A stretch of 64,000 bases of DNA from Lanius collurio (taxonomy: Eukaryota; Chordata; Aves; Passeriformes; Laniidae). The translations under genes and the position numbers were made by a program. Location of the stretch: positions 10,119,449 to 10,183,448 of the forward strand of contig JACBWW010000020.1 of the NCBI GenBank assembly GCA_020086605.1, read 5' to 3'. Numbering within the stretch: the stretch's first letter is position 1; each line of letters starts with the position of its first letter. Shown piece after piece: positions 37,876-48,400 of the stretch. The notes below the pieces were generated by a model, which worked only from the letters and a program-made list of their open reading frames with translations, did no database searches and had not been told where the DNA came from.

Positions 37876-40110
37876 CAGTCATTATCTGAGTACAACTGTG
37901 TTAATTGCTATTATAGTTGTAGGAACAAGAATAGATTATCTTGAATGAAAAATAATAAACACTGTCTAATTCCAGGCCTGACAACAAAAACAAAGTGATA
38001 TCTCTGAATTGCAGTAGAAAGCCCTGAAATGACAGAGCTTTTAAAATGATAAATATTACGTAATAACAGATTATATTGCATGCTTTTTCTGTCTTAAAAA
38101 ATGACATATCTCTGCATCTGAAACTCTGCAAGCCAGTTGATTGCAAGTCTAGTAACTTCAAAATGTTATTGTCACTTGTAATTTCTGTCATTACTTAAAT
38201 TTGCCTTCTAACATCTACCAAACAGCTACAGGGTTATTTGGTGCAAATGAATAATATTCACTTTAAAGCAACTTGCTGTGGACCTGCTGATAATGTTGTG
38301 GTTTTCATTTTTCTGGCCTGCCAAATTTGCTCAATTTTTAGTTTAATGCTGCAATAAACAATGGTATGTCATCCTACAAACTCTGCATTTCTATTGTACA
38401 ACTTGATTTTGAAATATTATGTCATGTAGTTCTGACTACAGCCATAATTTTAATTGTCTTTTTATTGTTGCTGCCTTTATGTTTGACAATTCCTAGATGT
38501 CTATCTCCTGTTTAGAATCTGTGATTGTGGTATTCTATTATAAAGAAAAAGTGAATTAAATTATTCATATTGATAATAATTTTTTGTCATTTCTCACATG
38601 AAATCTTCTTTAAAGCTCCTATTTCACCTCATGCATACTCTTAATATAGTGAGTCTTGAGGACGGACCTATGGAGTTTCTGTGGCACAATATGGGCAATG
38701 ATTGTTTTTTCAGATTCATTAGTCTCTCAGAGTATGTAAATTCTGTAGGCAATAATTCGAGTATTAGGCAGCTGTGAAAGTCACATTTATTAAGTAAAAA
38801 ATTTAAGGCTTCAGCTTGCAAGGAAACCAAATGACAAAATTTTATTTTCATCCAGAAATAAATGAGATTTTTTTTTTCAGTATGTACTATATATGGAAAC
38901 GTACAGAAAAAAAATGTGCTTGAATCAGAGGAATTTTGCAATCAAACATTATATAAGTACTCTCAAATATGTGGACCTGCACAGTTATATAATATACAGA
39001 CAACACTGAACCTCTGTGTTAAGACTCATAGCAAGAAAATAACTTCTCAATGTTGAATATTAAATAAATGGAGAAGACTAGGAAGAATTTAAACCTGACT
39101 GTCCTTGGAGACCTGGGAGAATAAAAATTGATATTGTAGTTATGGGCAACTTTTCAACTCACAAAGCCAGAAAGTCATTCTGGGGAGCTGTTGTATACCA
39201 AGGAGACTACAAAGTTTAGTAGAAATTTATTTTATCTTTAAGCATTGATCTGACACAAAAAATGATGCATAGTTGTAAGTAAATACAAGTACCATAACAA
39301 GTTCTTTTGAGGAAGCTTTGGTTAGCTTTTTCTTCATTCATCTATGGAGAGCTTTTTAGGATGAGAAAAAAAGAAGTTGGAATAGGACTCTAGAGAATAG
39401 TAAGTATGATTGAGGAGGATGCAGAGTGTTGGTGTAGGTACTTTTATTTTGGCGTAATGTAAATTTAAATATCTCTTGTGGTCTTTTTTAAATATCAATG
39501 ATATCTTTCTAAACATCATCATTCCGTTTTCAAAAGAGAAACTGACTTAAATTTTCCAATGAAGCTGGCTAATATTACCTAGACATAGGTTCATGTATAT
39601 ATCTCTTCTTGTATGAACGGTTATGAAGTCATCTGGCATGTGGCAATACTGTATGTTTTTTAACAGGCTACCTCTGTAAGCATAAATAGAAAAAAGGTGT
39701 TTTTAGCTATTTTTTTGCTCGTACTTTTATCTAGACACTAAATGAAATGGGCAAAACCAACTAAAATATACTGAGTCACATTTTACATTCTCAGTAATTG
39801 GTGGTCTGTGAAGAAGTGTCAATTACTTCAGTTCAGACCACATTTCACATAAGCAACCAACAGTCAGAAAGATACTAAGGAGACAACTTTTAGAAATGCA
39901 TAACTGGCCTCTCATTTTCAAAGTTTTTCGAGGTTTTTCTGCCTTCATACTTATTTTCAGCCTGTATTGAAAGTGCAATTGTTGAAAGACAGAGATCAAA
40001 GTTCAAGCTTTAAACAGTTGGATTAAGATCTGTATTTCCTCAGTCATTATAAGTAAATATAGAGGCTAAAAGTGGACTGATTTCACCAGTAAGCGTAAAT
40101 ACTGCAATAC

Positions 40111-40422
40111 ATGGATCCATCCAGGACAGAGCACTGGAGAGAAGCTAGCTACACCATCATTAGAGCAGACAAAATCAGAGGTAATGCTGGAGATTTGCAC
40201 TCCTACATAGTCCCTGCCCCTGGGAAGATCAGCCCCAAGCTGGCATTAAATATAGTCATGGACTGCAGGAAGAGTAGGGAAAGGCCCCTGGTTGGTGCTG
40301 GTGTTGCCATCAGGACTCCCTCCCCCCTTAACGCCTTCAAAAAATCACCCTTTTTTTTTCACTTCCATAAGAAAGACACATTCAGTCCTGTAGAGTCTCT
40401 ACCTGACAGTTCAGGTATATAA
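40111..40422 (+). other. Unexplained GC-richer, coding-like island
   Basis: An open frame of 103 codons from ATG at 40111 lies in a block that is about half G+C, in contrast to the AT-rich flanks. The first 75 or so codons have ordinary soluble-protein composition (segments such as 'GDLHSYIVPAPGKISPK' and 'CRKSRERPLVGAGVAIR'). After about 40335 the frame runs into T-rich low-complexity sequence and no longer looks coding. I recognise no domain. There is no clear splice pair, polyadenylation signal or poly-A tail. It could be a decayed processed pseudogene, a fragment of an unrecognised retroelement, a terminal exon, or chance. It is not called as a gene. Confidence 0.35.
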
Positions 40423-41638
40423 TTTTGCCTATATATTTTACAGGGATACAAATTCTATTAAAAAGCAGGACTTCTGCTCACTAACACCATAATCTCCTGA
40501 GTGGTGTTACCTATAGGAGATCTAATCTACAGCTCTTAAGGCAATCAATTTCATTCAATTCTAGAGATCCAGCTTAAGGTGAGTAGAACTTCACACTTTC
40601 TGAGCATTCAATGTTCAGTTTGAAAATGCGTGTCTGAAGGCCAACTCGAAAAGATTCAGTTGCTACTGTAAGAACTCAGAACTTGTGCAGATATTTTTAA
40701 AAATTGGTTATAGCAGCCTCTGAGTAGAAGTGAGTTTCACTAGCCTGTCACTGAATTGCACTGAGTGTCTATGTTAGTTATTACACTTAACAGTAATTAG
40801 GAATTCCTCAGTAGTAACTCTTATTTATGGAGACAAGGAAAAAAAAAACCAACAAACTTATGTTCCTCATGTACATATCAAGAGTTGACAACAAAGTTTC
40901 TAATACATCCCTCTGTGGTTGTGGTGTATATACGGCTTATATAATGTTATCAAAGTTTGATACATTGAAAAGCATATTAAACCTCCAGATTTTAGTATGA
41001 TCTACCTGAGATCATTTATTCATCCTTTCCAGGAATTACCTTATCTCTCATTGCATGTGATGGGCTTATCCATATCCCTTCTGAGCTAAGTTGTTGCTGA
41101 CTCTTGTTTCCCTTTATGTTAAAATTTCATATGTGCAGAATACTTTGTTTCCTCTAGATTCTGGTTGCATGATGCTGTACTAGAAAAGAGAAGGACAACA
41201 ACAGATTAAAGACCAATGACTGACCAACTACAATATTCTTCTTTTTTTTTTTTTTCCTTCTATTAAAACTGTGTGGGCATAATAATTTCCCAACACAGAG
41301 TAATACATGTATTTTCATTCAACTCACAATTAATTTCAAATAGCTGTCAAATTTCCCTGCAAATACAATTCAAAATATGTAAATTCTGGAAAAAAAACAC
41401 TCCAACTAATGTAAAAGAAAAATAGCCTAAATCACTTCATATTACTGCAAAAGTAATTCAGAAAACTTAAACAGCAGTTTCAATAGTAGAGCCACTTAAA
41501 TTAAATAAATATATATGCATATACTCTGATTACCCTACATGCTATGGAATTTAAAAGTAAATATTTACTATGAAAGTTTTTCCAATTTATTAATTCATAG
41601 CTATATTATATCTGCTTTATATTACTGTCATGAGACAG
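40423..41638. other. AT-rich unique sequence, no gene seen
   Basis: No recognised exon or element. A T14 run lies at 41242-41255. Confidence 0.55.
41242..41255. repeat. T14 homopolymer
   Basis: Fourteen T preceded by 'attcttc'. Confidence 0.85.
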
Positions 41639-42203
41639 TGTACTGGTTTTAAAGCAAACTAGTGAGGGACTTCAAGTCAGAAATACAATTTAATAAGAAA
41701 GAAATAAAATAAATGTAATAGTACAAAAAAAAACCCACAACCCACTGACAGAGTCAGAGTACAAACCTGACCCCCTGACAGTCAGGGGGTTAGCAGCAGT
41801 CCAATTTAAATGGTGGCTGCAGTCCTCCTGAAGTGATGGTTCCGTTGAAGCAGTGGCTCTGTAGAGAAGGTCTCGTCTTCCTCTGAAGGTCCAGTGGCGA
41901 TGTAGAAGGGTCTGGTCTTCCCCTGAGAATCCAGTGGAAAGGCTGCCTGTGGTGTTCAAAATCTCCCCTTATATCCAGGCTGGAAGGCTTGGTTCCTCCC
42001 TCTGGGCGGAGCATCTCACAATGGGTGATACAGTCTTATCAGTCATGCGGTGATGGCCCATTAACAGGAGATAGTATAGGAGAGATAAAGGACTCTGCCC
42101 CACCTGGTGTCAACAGCTGGCCCATTAACAGAAGATAGCCTCATGAGCTTATCAGGGATGAGTCATGAGGGAGGTGGGGAACACTGTCCCACCAGTTTTA
42201 ACA
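41639..42203 (-). mobile_element. Solo LTR of a bird endogenous retrovirus, antisense
   Basis: On the minus strand the segment has full LTR order. It begins TGTTAAAACTGGTGG at 42203, has a GC-rich U3, a TATA box GATATAAGG at 41975-41967, an ATTAAA polyadenylation signal at 41694-41689, and ends ...CCAGTACA at 41639. Plus-strand landmarks I recognise from a common bird LTR are 'tgtactggttttaaagc', 'cccactgacagagtcagagtacaaacctga', 'ggctgcagtcctcctgaagtgatgg' and 'gagaatccagtggaaagg'. U3 carries an imperfect duplication ('ggcccattaacagRagatag' at 42055 and 42119, 64 bases apart). No target duplication could be fixed, so the right boundary is uncertain by some tens of bases. Open frames inside are noncoding. 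Confidence 0.78.
41770..41790. repeat. Near-perfect palindrome in LTR, 10-bp arms, 1-nt loop
   Basis: ACCCCCTGAC, one A, then GTCAGGGGGT. It lies between the TATA box and the polyadenylation signal of the antisense LTR, i.e. in the transcribed R-type region, where it would form a strong RNA stem. Confidence 0.85.
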
Positions 42204-43377
42204 GTTTATGAAGATGGTGACAGAATACAGACTTTTGGGTACATTTTACATTGCAACCCAAGACAGACAGCAACAAGACTCCCATGTTCAAAACCAACGC
42301 CAGTATTGTATGATTTTTTTTTTTCCTCTCCCTAGAGCAGATATTTCTGGTAAAGATGCATCTCAGCAATATAATTTCATGTACAGACATCATAATTTTG
42401 TTTCCAACATTTAGGAAAAGCATAAATTAATACAAGTGGGAAATTGTTTGTTTTTTTGTTTTTTTTTTTTTGTTTGTCTATCTAATGTTATACTATAATT
42501 CCAAGAATAAAAAATGTAATTCAACAGTACTATATTGAACAACTGTACCCTTTTTGTATGTTCCAAATTGTAATTCTTTATTAGAGATGGTAAATTTAAC
42601 TGATCAGTTCAATATTAGAAAATATCTAGAAACATTTATATAGAAGGCAACTATGTCACATTCTAAATACAGAAGTATAGTGAGTGGCTTTAATACATAC
42701 ATATAGATTTATGTTCTGCAATCACACAGATTTCAAACATGTAAGGGATTTCCAGTTAAGGTATTTGGGTAAAATTTGGTGTCCTACATACAGCACTTTT
42801 GGGAATCTCTTTAATCCAAGGAGACTTGGAGAAAGGAGAGACATTGAAAAAAACTTATCAATAGAGTTTCACTTAAAAAGCATTGTGTTATTGAATAAAA
42901 CAAAGATACCCAAGATTTGAATCTCCTTTCTGATCATTGTTGTGCTACCATCTTAGTTATCATTTATCATTTGAACTGTTTTTTAAGTGCATAATATCTA
43001 AGCTTTTTGGTAACATCTGGACTTTCAAGTGAAAAATTACTGCAGACTGGACCCAGATGGGTAAGAATCCAGTTAAATGGCCTGTAAGCTTGATTTGTAT
43101 GAACACTCATGTTGTCACTATAATTTCAAAGATAGATTTTTGTGTTTCAAAAGAGCTGACAGCCTTACACTGTGATACAGCCAGTCTACTTTTGATTGGC
43201 ATTTAGTAATCCTAAAGATGGATGTGCAGTCTTGTTTTGTTTACAAAAAGTTGTGGTTTCCTGTTGATTATTTGAGAGAAACAAGAAAAATAAGTTATTT
43301 TTTTTCCCATCTGTAGCCAACTCTTCTTCATACTGAAGAGTGGTCAGAATCCTTCTTCCTTATTAACAACAAGATGA
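42204..43377. other. AT-rich unique sequence, no gene seen
   Basis: No recognised exon or element. T-rich tracts with interspersed G lie at 42446-42475. Confidence 0.55.
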
Positions 43378-43930
43378 GTAGTGCAGTTAATGCTTTCGAG
43401 GGAAGGGACGCTGCCCAGAGGGATCTTGACAGGCTTGAGAGATGGGCCAGTGTGAGCCTTGTGAAACTGAGCAAAGCCAAGTGCAATGTCCTGCACCTGG
43501 GTCAAGGCAATCACCAGTCTCCATAGGCCCTGAGTAATGAATGGACTGAGAGCAGCCCTGTGGAGAAGAACTTTGGGATATTAGTAAATGAAATATTGGA
43601 TATGAACCAGCAATGTGATCTTTTGGTCCAGAAAGTCAATTATATCCTGGGCTGCACAAAAAAGAAGTGTACCCAGAAGGTCAAGGGAGGTGATTCTGCC
43701 CTTTTATTTCACTTTTGTGAGACCTCACCTGGGGCACTGCATCCAGCTTTGGTGTTCTCAGCATAAGAAAATCAGACATGTTAGAACAGGTCCAAAGGAG
43801 GGCCATGAAAACTATCAGAGAGCTGGAACACATTACCTGTGAAGAAATGTTGAGGGTTTTGGAGTTGTTCTGCCTGGAGAAGAAAAGCCTTGGGGCGACC
43901 TCATTGCAGCCTTTCACTACTTTAAGGGGG
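43378..43930 (+). mobile_element. CR1 LINE, late ORF2, left half (interrupted by LTR)
   Basis: Well-aligned plus-strand CR1: 'gggacgctgcccagagggatcttgacaggcttgag' at 43405, 'gtgcaatgtcctgcacctgggtcaaggcaatc' at 43481, 'gagagcagccctgtggagaag' at 43548, 'cctgggctgcacaaaaaagaagtg' at 43647, 'gaggtgattctgccc' at 43687, 'gagacctcacctggggcactgcatccagc' at 43719, 'aggtccaaaggagggccatgaa' at 43788 and 'ctgcctggagaagaaaagcct' at 43871. It stops in the middle of the element at 'actttaaggggg' (43930) and resumes exactly at 44527 with 'gggggctcataaaaag'. Decoded, it corresponds to the C-terminal part of the CR1 ORF2 protein, with several disruptions. Confidence 0.95.
43926..43930. repeat. Target-site duplication, left copy (GGGGG)
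   Basis: Five G preceding the LTR's opening TG, matching five G at 44527-44531. In intact CR1 this position has a single run of G ('ctgaagggggcc'), so the two copies represent one original site. Confidence 0.78.
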
Positions 43931-44526
43931 TGTGGGAAACTGGAGAAAATTAGTACTGGCTTAAAACACCCGAAGTGTGGGGAGGGGGGAGGCAGTGCAA
44001 ATTCTGTGCAAAGTGGGATGTGCCCTACACCTCCCCCACTGGAGCCTCTAGTCCAGCCCAGAATGTGTGTCAGTCACTGGCACACCTGAAGCCCCACCTG
44101 GAGGGGAGGGCCCAGGAGACCAAAGCAGATAAAAGCAGTTGCACAAAAGCACACACACACATAGTCATGGCCCATTGTTTTGGATTTTATGGTAGCTCAG
44201 AACATGCTGGAATTCAAGCAATGAATACAAATCTTTCTCTGTAACCTCCTCTCTTTCTCCTGCTCTCTCCCTCTTTTTCTTCTAATTTCCTCTTCTCTAA
44301 ATCTGGGTAACTTAAAGTTGGATGGGTGAAAGTTTGCTAAGTCAATGCCATGTGAAATGCTTTAATCCAAATTCTGTAAAATTTTCCAAGTACCCTTATT
44401 TTCCAAAGTTTGCCAGTAAAATTCGTTGTTTAACCTCGTGAGAGTATTGTCTATTTCTCTTGTGCACTTGCTTCAGAGTATGAAAAAACCCAAGACCTTC
44501 TAAGAAGCTCATTGAGAATGAATACA
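43931..44526 (+). mobile_element. Solo LTR inserted in CR1, 596 bp, TG...CA ends
   Basis: This is the block that must be removed to make the CR1 halves contiguous. It begins TGTGGGAAAC, ends GAATACA, and is flanked by GGGGG on both sides. Inside lie a TATA-like GATAAAAG at 44128-44135, a short AC run at 44150-44161, an AATACA weak polyadenylation-type signal at 44224-44229, and a pyrimidine-rich tract at 44243-44295, giving plus orientation. No internal viral genes follow, so it is a solo LTR. A five-base duplication fits ERVL-type or gamma-type integration better than the six-base ERVK type, but homopolymer G makes the exact length uncertain. The family is not named. Confidence 0.82.
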
Positions 44527-44815
44527 GGGGGCTCATAAAAAGATGGAGAGAGATTTTTTACCAGAGTTTTAGTGATAGAACAAGGTAAACAGTTTAAGCT
44601 AAAAAAATATAAAAGAAGAATATTTTTATGATGTGGGTGGTAAGACACTGCAACATGTGGTCCAGAGAAGCAATTGAACACATCCCTGGAAATACGCAAG
44701 GTCAGGTGGGATGGGTCTTTGAGCCACCTGATCTAGTGTGTGTCCTTGCCTGTGACAGATTTGTCCTAGATGATTTTTAAAGGTCCCTTCTGACCAGAAC
44801 TGTTCTATGACTTTT
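44527..44815 (+). mobile_element. CR1 LINE, right half to 3' end
   Basis: Continues the 43378 copy: 'gggggctcataaaaagatgg', 'agagattttttaccag', 'gtgatagaacaagg', 'ggtggtaagacactgcaaca', 'ggtccagagaagcaattga', 'gatgggtctttgagccacctgatctagtg' and 'gatgatttttaaaggtccc', with a decayed 'gttctatgac' terminus. Together the two halves give about 840 bases of CR1. Confidence 0.93.
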
Positions 44816-45273
44816 ACGACCTTTCACACACTGGTAAAAAAAACCTACAGTGACAATTTCTGTTGTTTTGTATGCTATTTTCATTTAAGCACTGGACTTT
44901 CTTAAGCATGTTTTGATTCTAGTCTCTCATACAGCCTTTTTTCAATTTAGTTCTGTCTACTCATCCAAAAGATTGGTGAAATGCTGGTCTAAATGATTTG
45001 ACATTACAATATCCGTTAACTTCCCTATGCCAGCATGTCACTCACAGATCCCATTTTTGTAAAGCTGTCCTTACCTTTTATCAAAGCTATTTCCTGTATT
45101 ATGAAAGCTTCAGTAACCTGATAAAAAGTAAGTATCTTTGAAATAACTGAAACTCTGAGAGAAATTTTAAATATATTTAACAAGTATGGTTCAAGTTTCT
45201 TAAATTGAGCTGCAATCAAAATTACTAATGTTGCAACATGGGTGTAAGTAAAGTGAGGTCTCCATTAAGTCAC
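44816..45273. other. AT-rich unique sequence between two CR1 copies
   Basis: I see nothing recognisable. Confidence 0.55.
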
Positions 45274-45463
45274 AGATGATACACTGGAACAGGCTGTACA
45301 AGGTAGTTGTCACAGCACCAAACCTGACAGAGCTCAAGAGGAGTTTGGACAACGCTCTCACACACAAGGTGTAACCCTTGGTAATGGGGATGGCCACAGC
45401 GAGGAGCCCAACTGGACAATCCTTGTGGGTCCCTTCCAACTCACTTATTCTGTGATTCTGTGA
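45274..45463 (+). mobile_element. CR1 LINE 3'-end fragment (subgroup ending 'ccttgtgggtcccttccaac')
   Basis: 'ctggaacaggctgtacaaggtagttgtcacagcacc', 'cctgacagagctcaag', 'caacgctctcacacacaaggtgtaac', 'cttggtaatggggat' and 'ccttgtgggtcccttccaactca', ending in the tandem terminus ATTCTGTGATTCTGTGA at 45447-45463. It shares these blocks with the copy at 56518-57158 and differs from the other CR1 3' ends here, so the two belong to one subgroup. Confidence 0.93.
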
Positions 45464-48400
45464 AGTCAGAGATTTGTAGCATTCAATCCTGGAAGAAAAA
45501 AACAACTTGTTTGTTGAACTTTAATGTCACTATTCCTCTATCCCACTTATGTTACAGTCAAACACAAAGGTAACCAAGGACTGGAATGAAATACACAAAT
45601 TTTGGTCTCAGGATTGGAGAGATTGCAAGCCATTCTTTTCTTTATAATCGTGTTTCAATCATTAATCACACTTTACAGCATTTTTTTGCCTTATTTCTTA
45701 CTTTAATTTATCAAACTTCAGTTTTATGCTTTTGGTATTGCTAAGTCTGCCTGTGTGATATCTCTACCCATGATGGCTTTTATACCGTAATTGGGTCACC
45801 TTCGCTTTTATTCTTCACTTGGTTTCACAGGATTAACTACAGAGAATTAATAAATTTCATTTCTTGCTGTGCAAATGTTTTTTCTAGTTCTTACATTATT
45901 TTAGTTATTTGGATTTTTTTACTACGCTGCCATCTAGGTGTCTATTCCTCTTAAAAAGATAATTAAAAAATTGAATAAAATATTCCAGCATGTTTCACCA
46001 GGCTTACATGTCAGGCTCTCATGCTCTTTTCTTCATCTATCGTTTCACTCCAACATTATACCTGAGTTATTGATTTTGACTTCTTAACAAATATTTTGAA
46101 ACTCCACTTCTTTCAAAATAGTGTAGCTATTGTCTAAATTTTTGTGCATGTGTGCATTAGTTCATGTGTGCACTGGGACATTTGAAGAGTGAGATAATAA
46201 TGTTAAAATTGGTTTTGAAAAAAACATCTATTTTGTTTGAAAATATGCCTCACCAAGCATCCATAATGCATTCCAAAATTGCCTTTTACATGTTGATTTC
46301 CACTTTAGCAACTGGAGTCAGTTAATATCTCCCCTTTTATTTCATTTGTTATTAAATCAGTGCCCTGAAATTAATTATCCCTGCTTCATTCTTCCAAAGT
46401 CGTGATGCACTGTGTGCAAAAGCTCTTATTTTTTGTTTCAGTTGTTCTCGTCAGAATTCTCAGGACAATTTTGTCTACTTTTACAAATGACACAGATATG
46501 ACTTGTAGTTTAAACCTATCACCAGCTGTTTTGTTTAAGTTTTAGCACTGATATCTTAGTGAGAATGCAAAACATTTGAAAGAATTCAAAAAAGTAGAAG
46601 TGCTGCAGGCTTCTTACTTTGTTTTTCTGTGCTGCATTCTGTTTGTGATTGTGTGTTTGTATCCTAGGAAACCACTGAAGGTGGAATTTGTGAACTAAGA
46701 ACTTGTGGTTATATGAAACCTTAAAAAGATTTCAGATTTGAAAAGTTTATTAGGAAATTAGGTAATACCAGTTTCATTTAGTAAGAAAAAATATATTTTC
46801 TGCTGTACAGAAAGATCATTTAAATAAGTGAGCTAAAGTAGTGGAAAATAAATAAATTATGACTTTGGCAAAATATCTGGAACAAAGTCTCATTCAATAA
46901 AGTTCCTTTAAAGGCCAGGGCATGATTCTCATCTCTGTTTGCTGTCAGTACCATATCAGTGAAACTTGGATTGTGAGCCCCACAGAGTATATATAAAGGG
47001 AGAATAACTAGGATTTGTAAAAATAGGATTTGGTATGAGTGAATAAAAATAATTTCCAGGTAACTTGAACTGATTACTATATTTTAACACTCAAGTTAAA
47101 CTTATGGTCCTAATATATGAAGGGTATTTAACTGTTGCATGTGAATCACATCTAGACTAACAAAGCATAGAAAACTAAATAAGGCGCTTCGGTAATGACA
47201 TGATTTGACTCCTGCTACAAAGAGAGGTACTGTGCCCTACTGATATAATCATGAGCACAGTGTGACTGTGTCTCATTACATCAACACAATTTAACATAAT
47301 ATAAAACCCCACAGAGCAGAAATAATAAGATGGAGAGGGAATCTGAAGGATGAACATTAAATACTTTCCACTTTTAAAAGGAGATATTGAGGTACAACAC
47401 AATTAGTATCTTAACACAGACAGTGCAGAGAGAGCTCAACAGATAAAAATCCTATGTACTAGTCTATTATTTATGCTGTTATTATTGTTATTTTTATCAA
47501 CAACAAAAGGATAGAGAATTAATTTAACATTACAGACAGGTCACAACAAAACTTGCCAGGTCAAATGGTAAATTATTTGTTAAGAGCTTGAATGAAAAAT
47601 GTTTAATAAGGCTGTATATAACATGGAAGGGATTCAGAGAAAGTAAATTCATCCATTCTATAGTTACCACATAAAATGTCATTGTAAGCATATCTCTGCA
47701 TTTTAATTAGATTTCCAAACCCAGGTTTGACAACATTTATAAGACATAAAATGCTGAATCACAGATTACTAAAGGTGATGTTTGGAGTGCAGGAACAGCT
47801 GAAATGATTGAGTTAAGGGTACTGCCAGATGCTGCCAACAGTAAAAGAGATAGCTCTACTCATCTGTGGCACTTATCAACAGAAATGGTTGGCTCTCAAA
47901 AGAGTATACTTGCTCAAGTTAAAGTGTACATGCTCTTTTGGGTATAGCAGATGATTCTTCTGCATCTCCTCTAAAAATGATAATTCAAATTCTATGGCCC
48001 ATGCAATGTTTGAGTGTGTGTATAATGTGTGTGCATACATGTTTAGTGCAGGTGTTCACAATTGTTAGCTATGTTTATGGGAAAGAATGGTGAAATCAGC
48101 CTTTCCTTATGTAGTCTAAAAAAAAGTGAATTTCTTTCTCCAGAACAAATTAATGAAACAACCTTCTAGAAGATTAGCAATTGCATTGGTGAAAATTAGA
48201 AGAGCATATGTATTTTTTCTAAAGAAAAATATTTATTTTCTTTTTAATTTATATATGTCTTCAGTTAAGCTATGTTTTCATTGAGATACCATATTATAAT
48301 TTTATAATATTTAATAAAATAAGGGAAATAACTCAGGTTTGGGTTTTTTTTTTCTCTCTGGCTTTATTCTTGTAGCACTAGAAAAAAACACCATGGATTT

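Larger units (their letters stand above)
36901..40110. other. AT-rich unique sequence; conserved-noncoding-like composition in part
   Basis: No coding exon or mobile element recognised. (AC)8 lies at 37709-37725. The stretch 37480-38450 has mixed, non-repetitive composition with homeodomain-like TAATTA cores ('gtaattaagc' near 37647), a Sox-like 'aacaatgg' near 38358, and an 8-bp-arm palindrome at 37853-37875. That look is common in conserved noncoding enhancers but proves nothing without cross-species alignment. Confidence 0.45.

Noticed and set aside
38624..38941. 105-codon minus-strand frame
   Set aside because: No domain recognised and no clear splice signals; length is within chance expectation.
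42054..42138. Two near-identical 21-base units 64 bases apart, considered as a CRISPR-like repeat
   Set aside because: Only two units, inside a retroviral LTR U3 region in vertebrate DNA.
41635..42204. ACAG on both sides of the antisense LTR as a target duplication
   Set aside because: Only four bases, and it would force the LTR to end in TTTA instead of CA.
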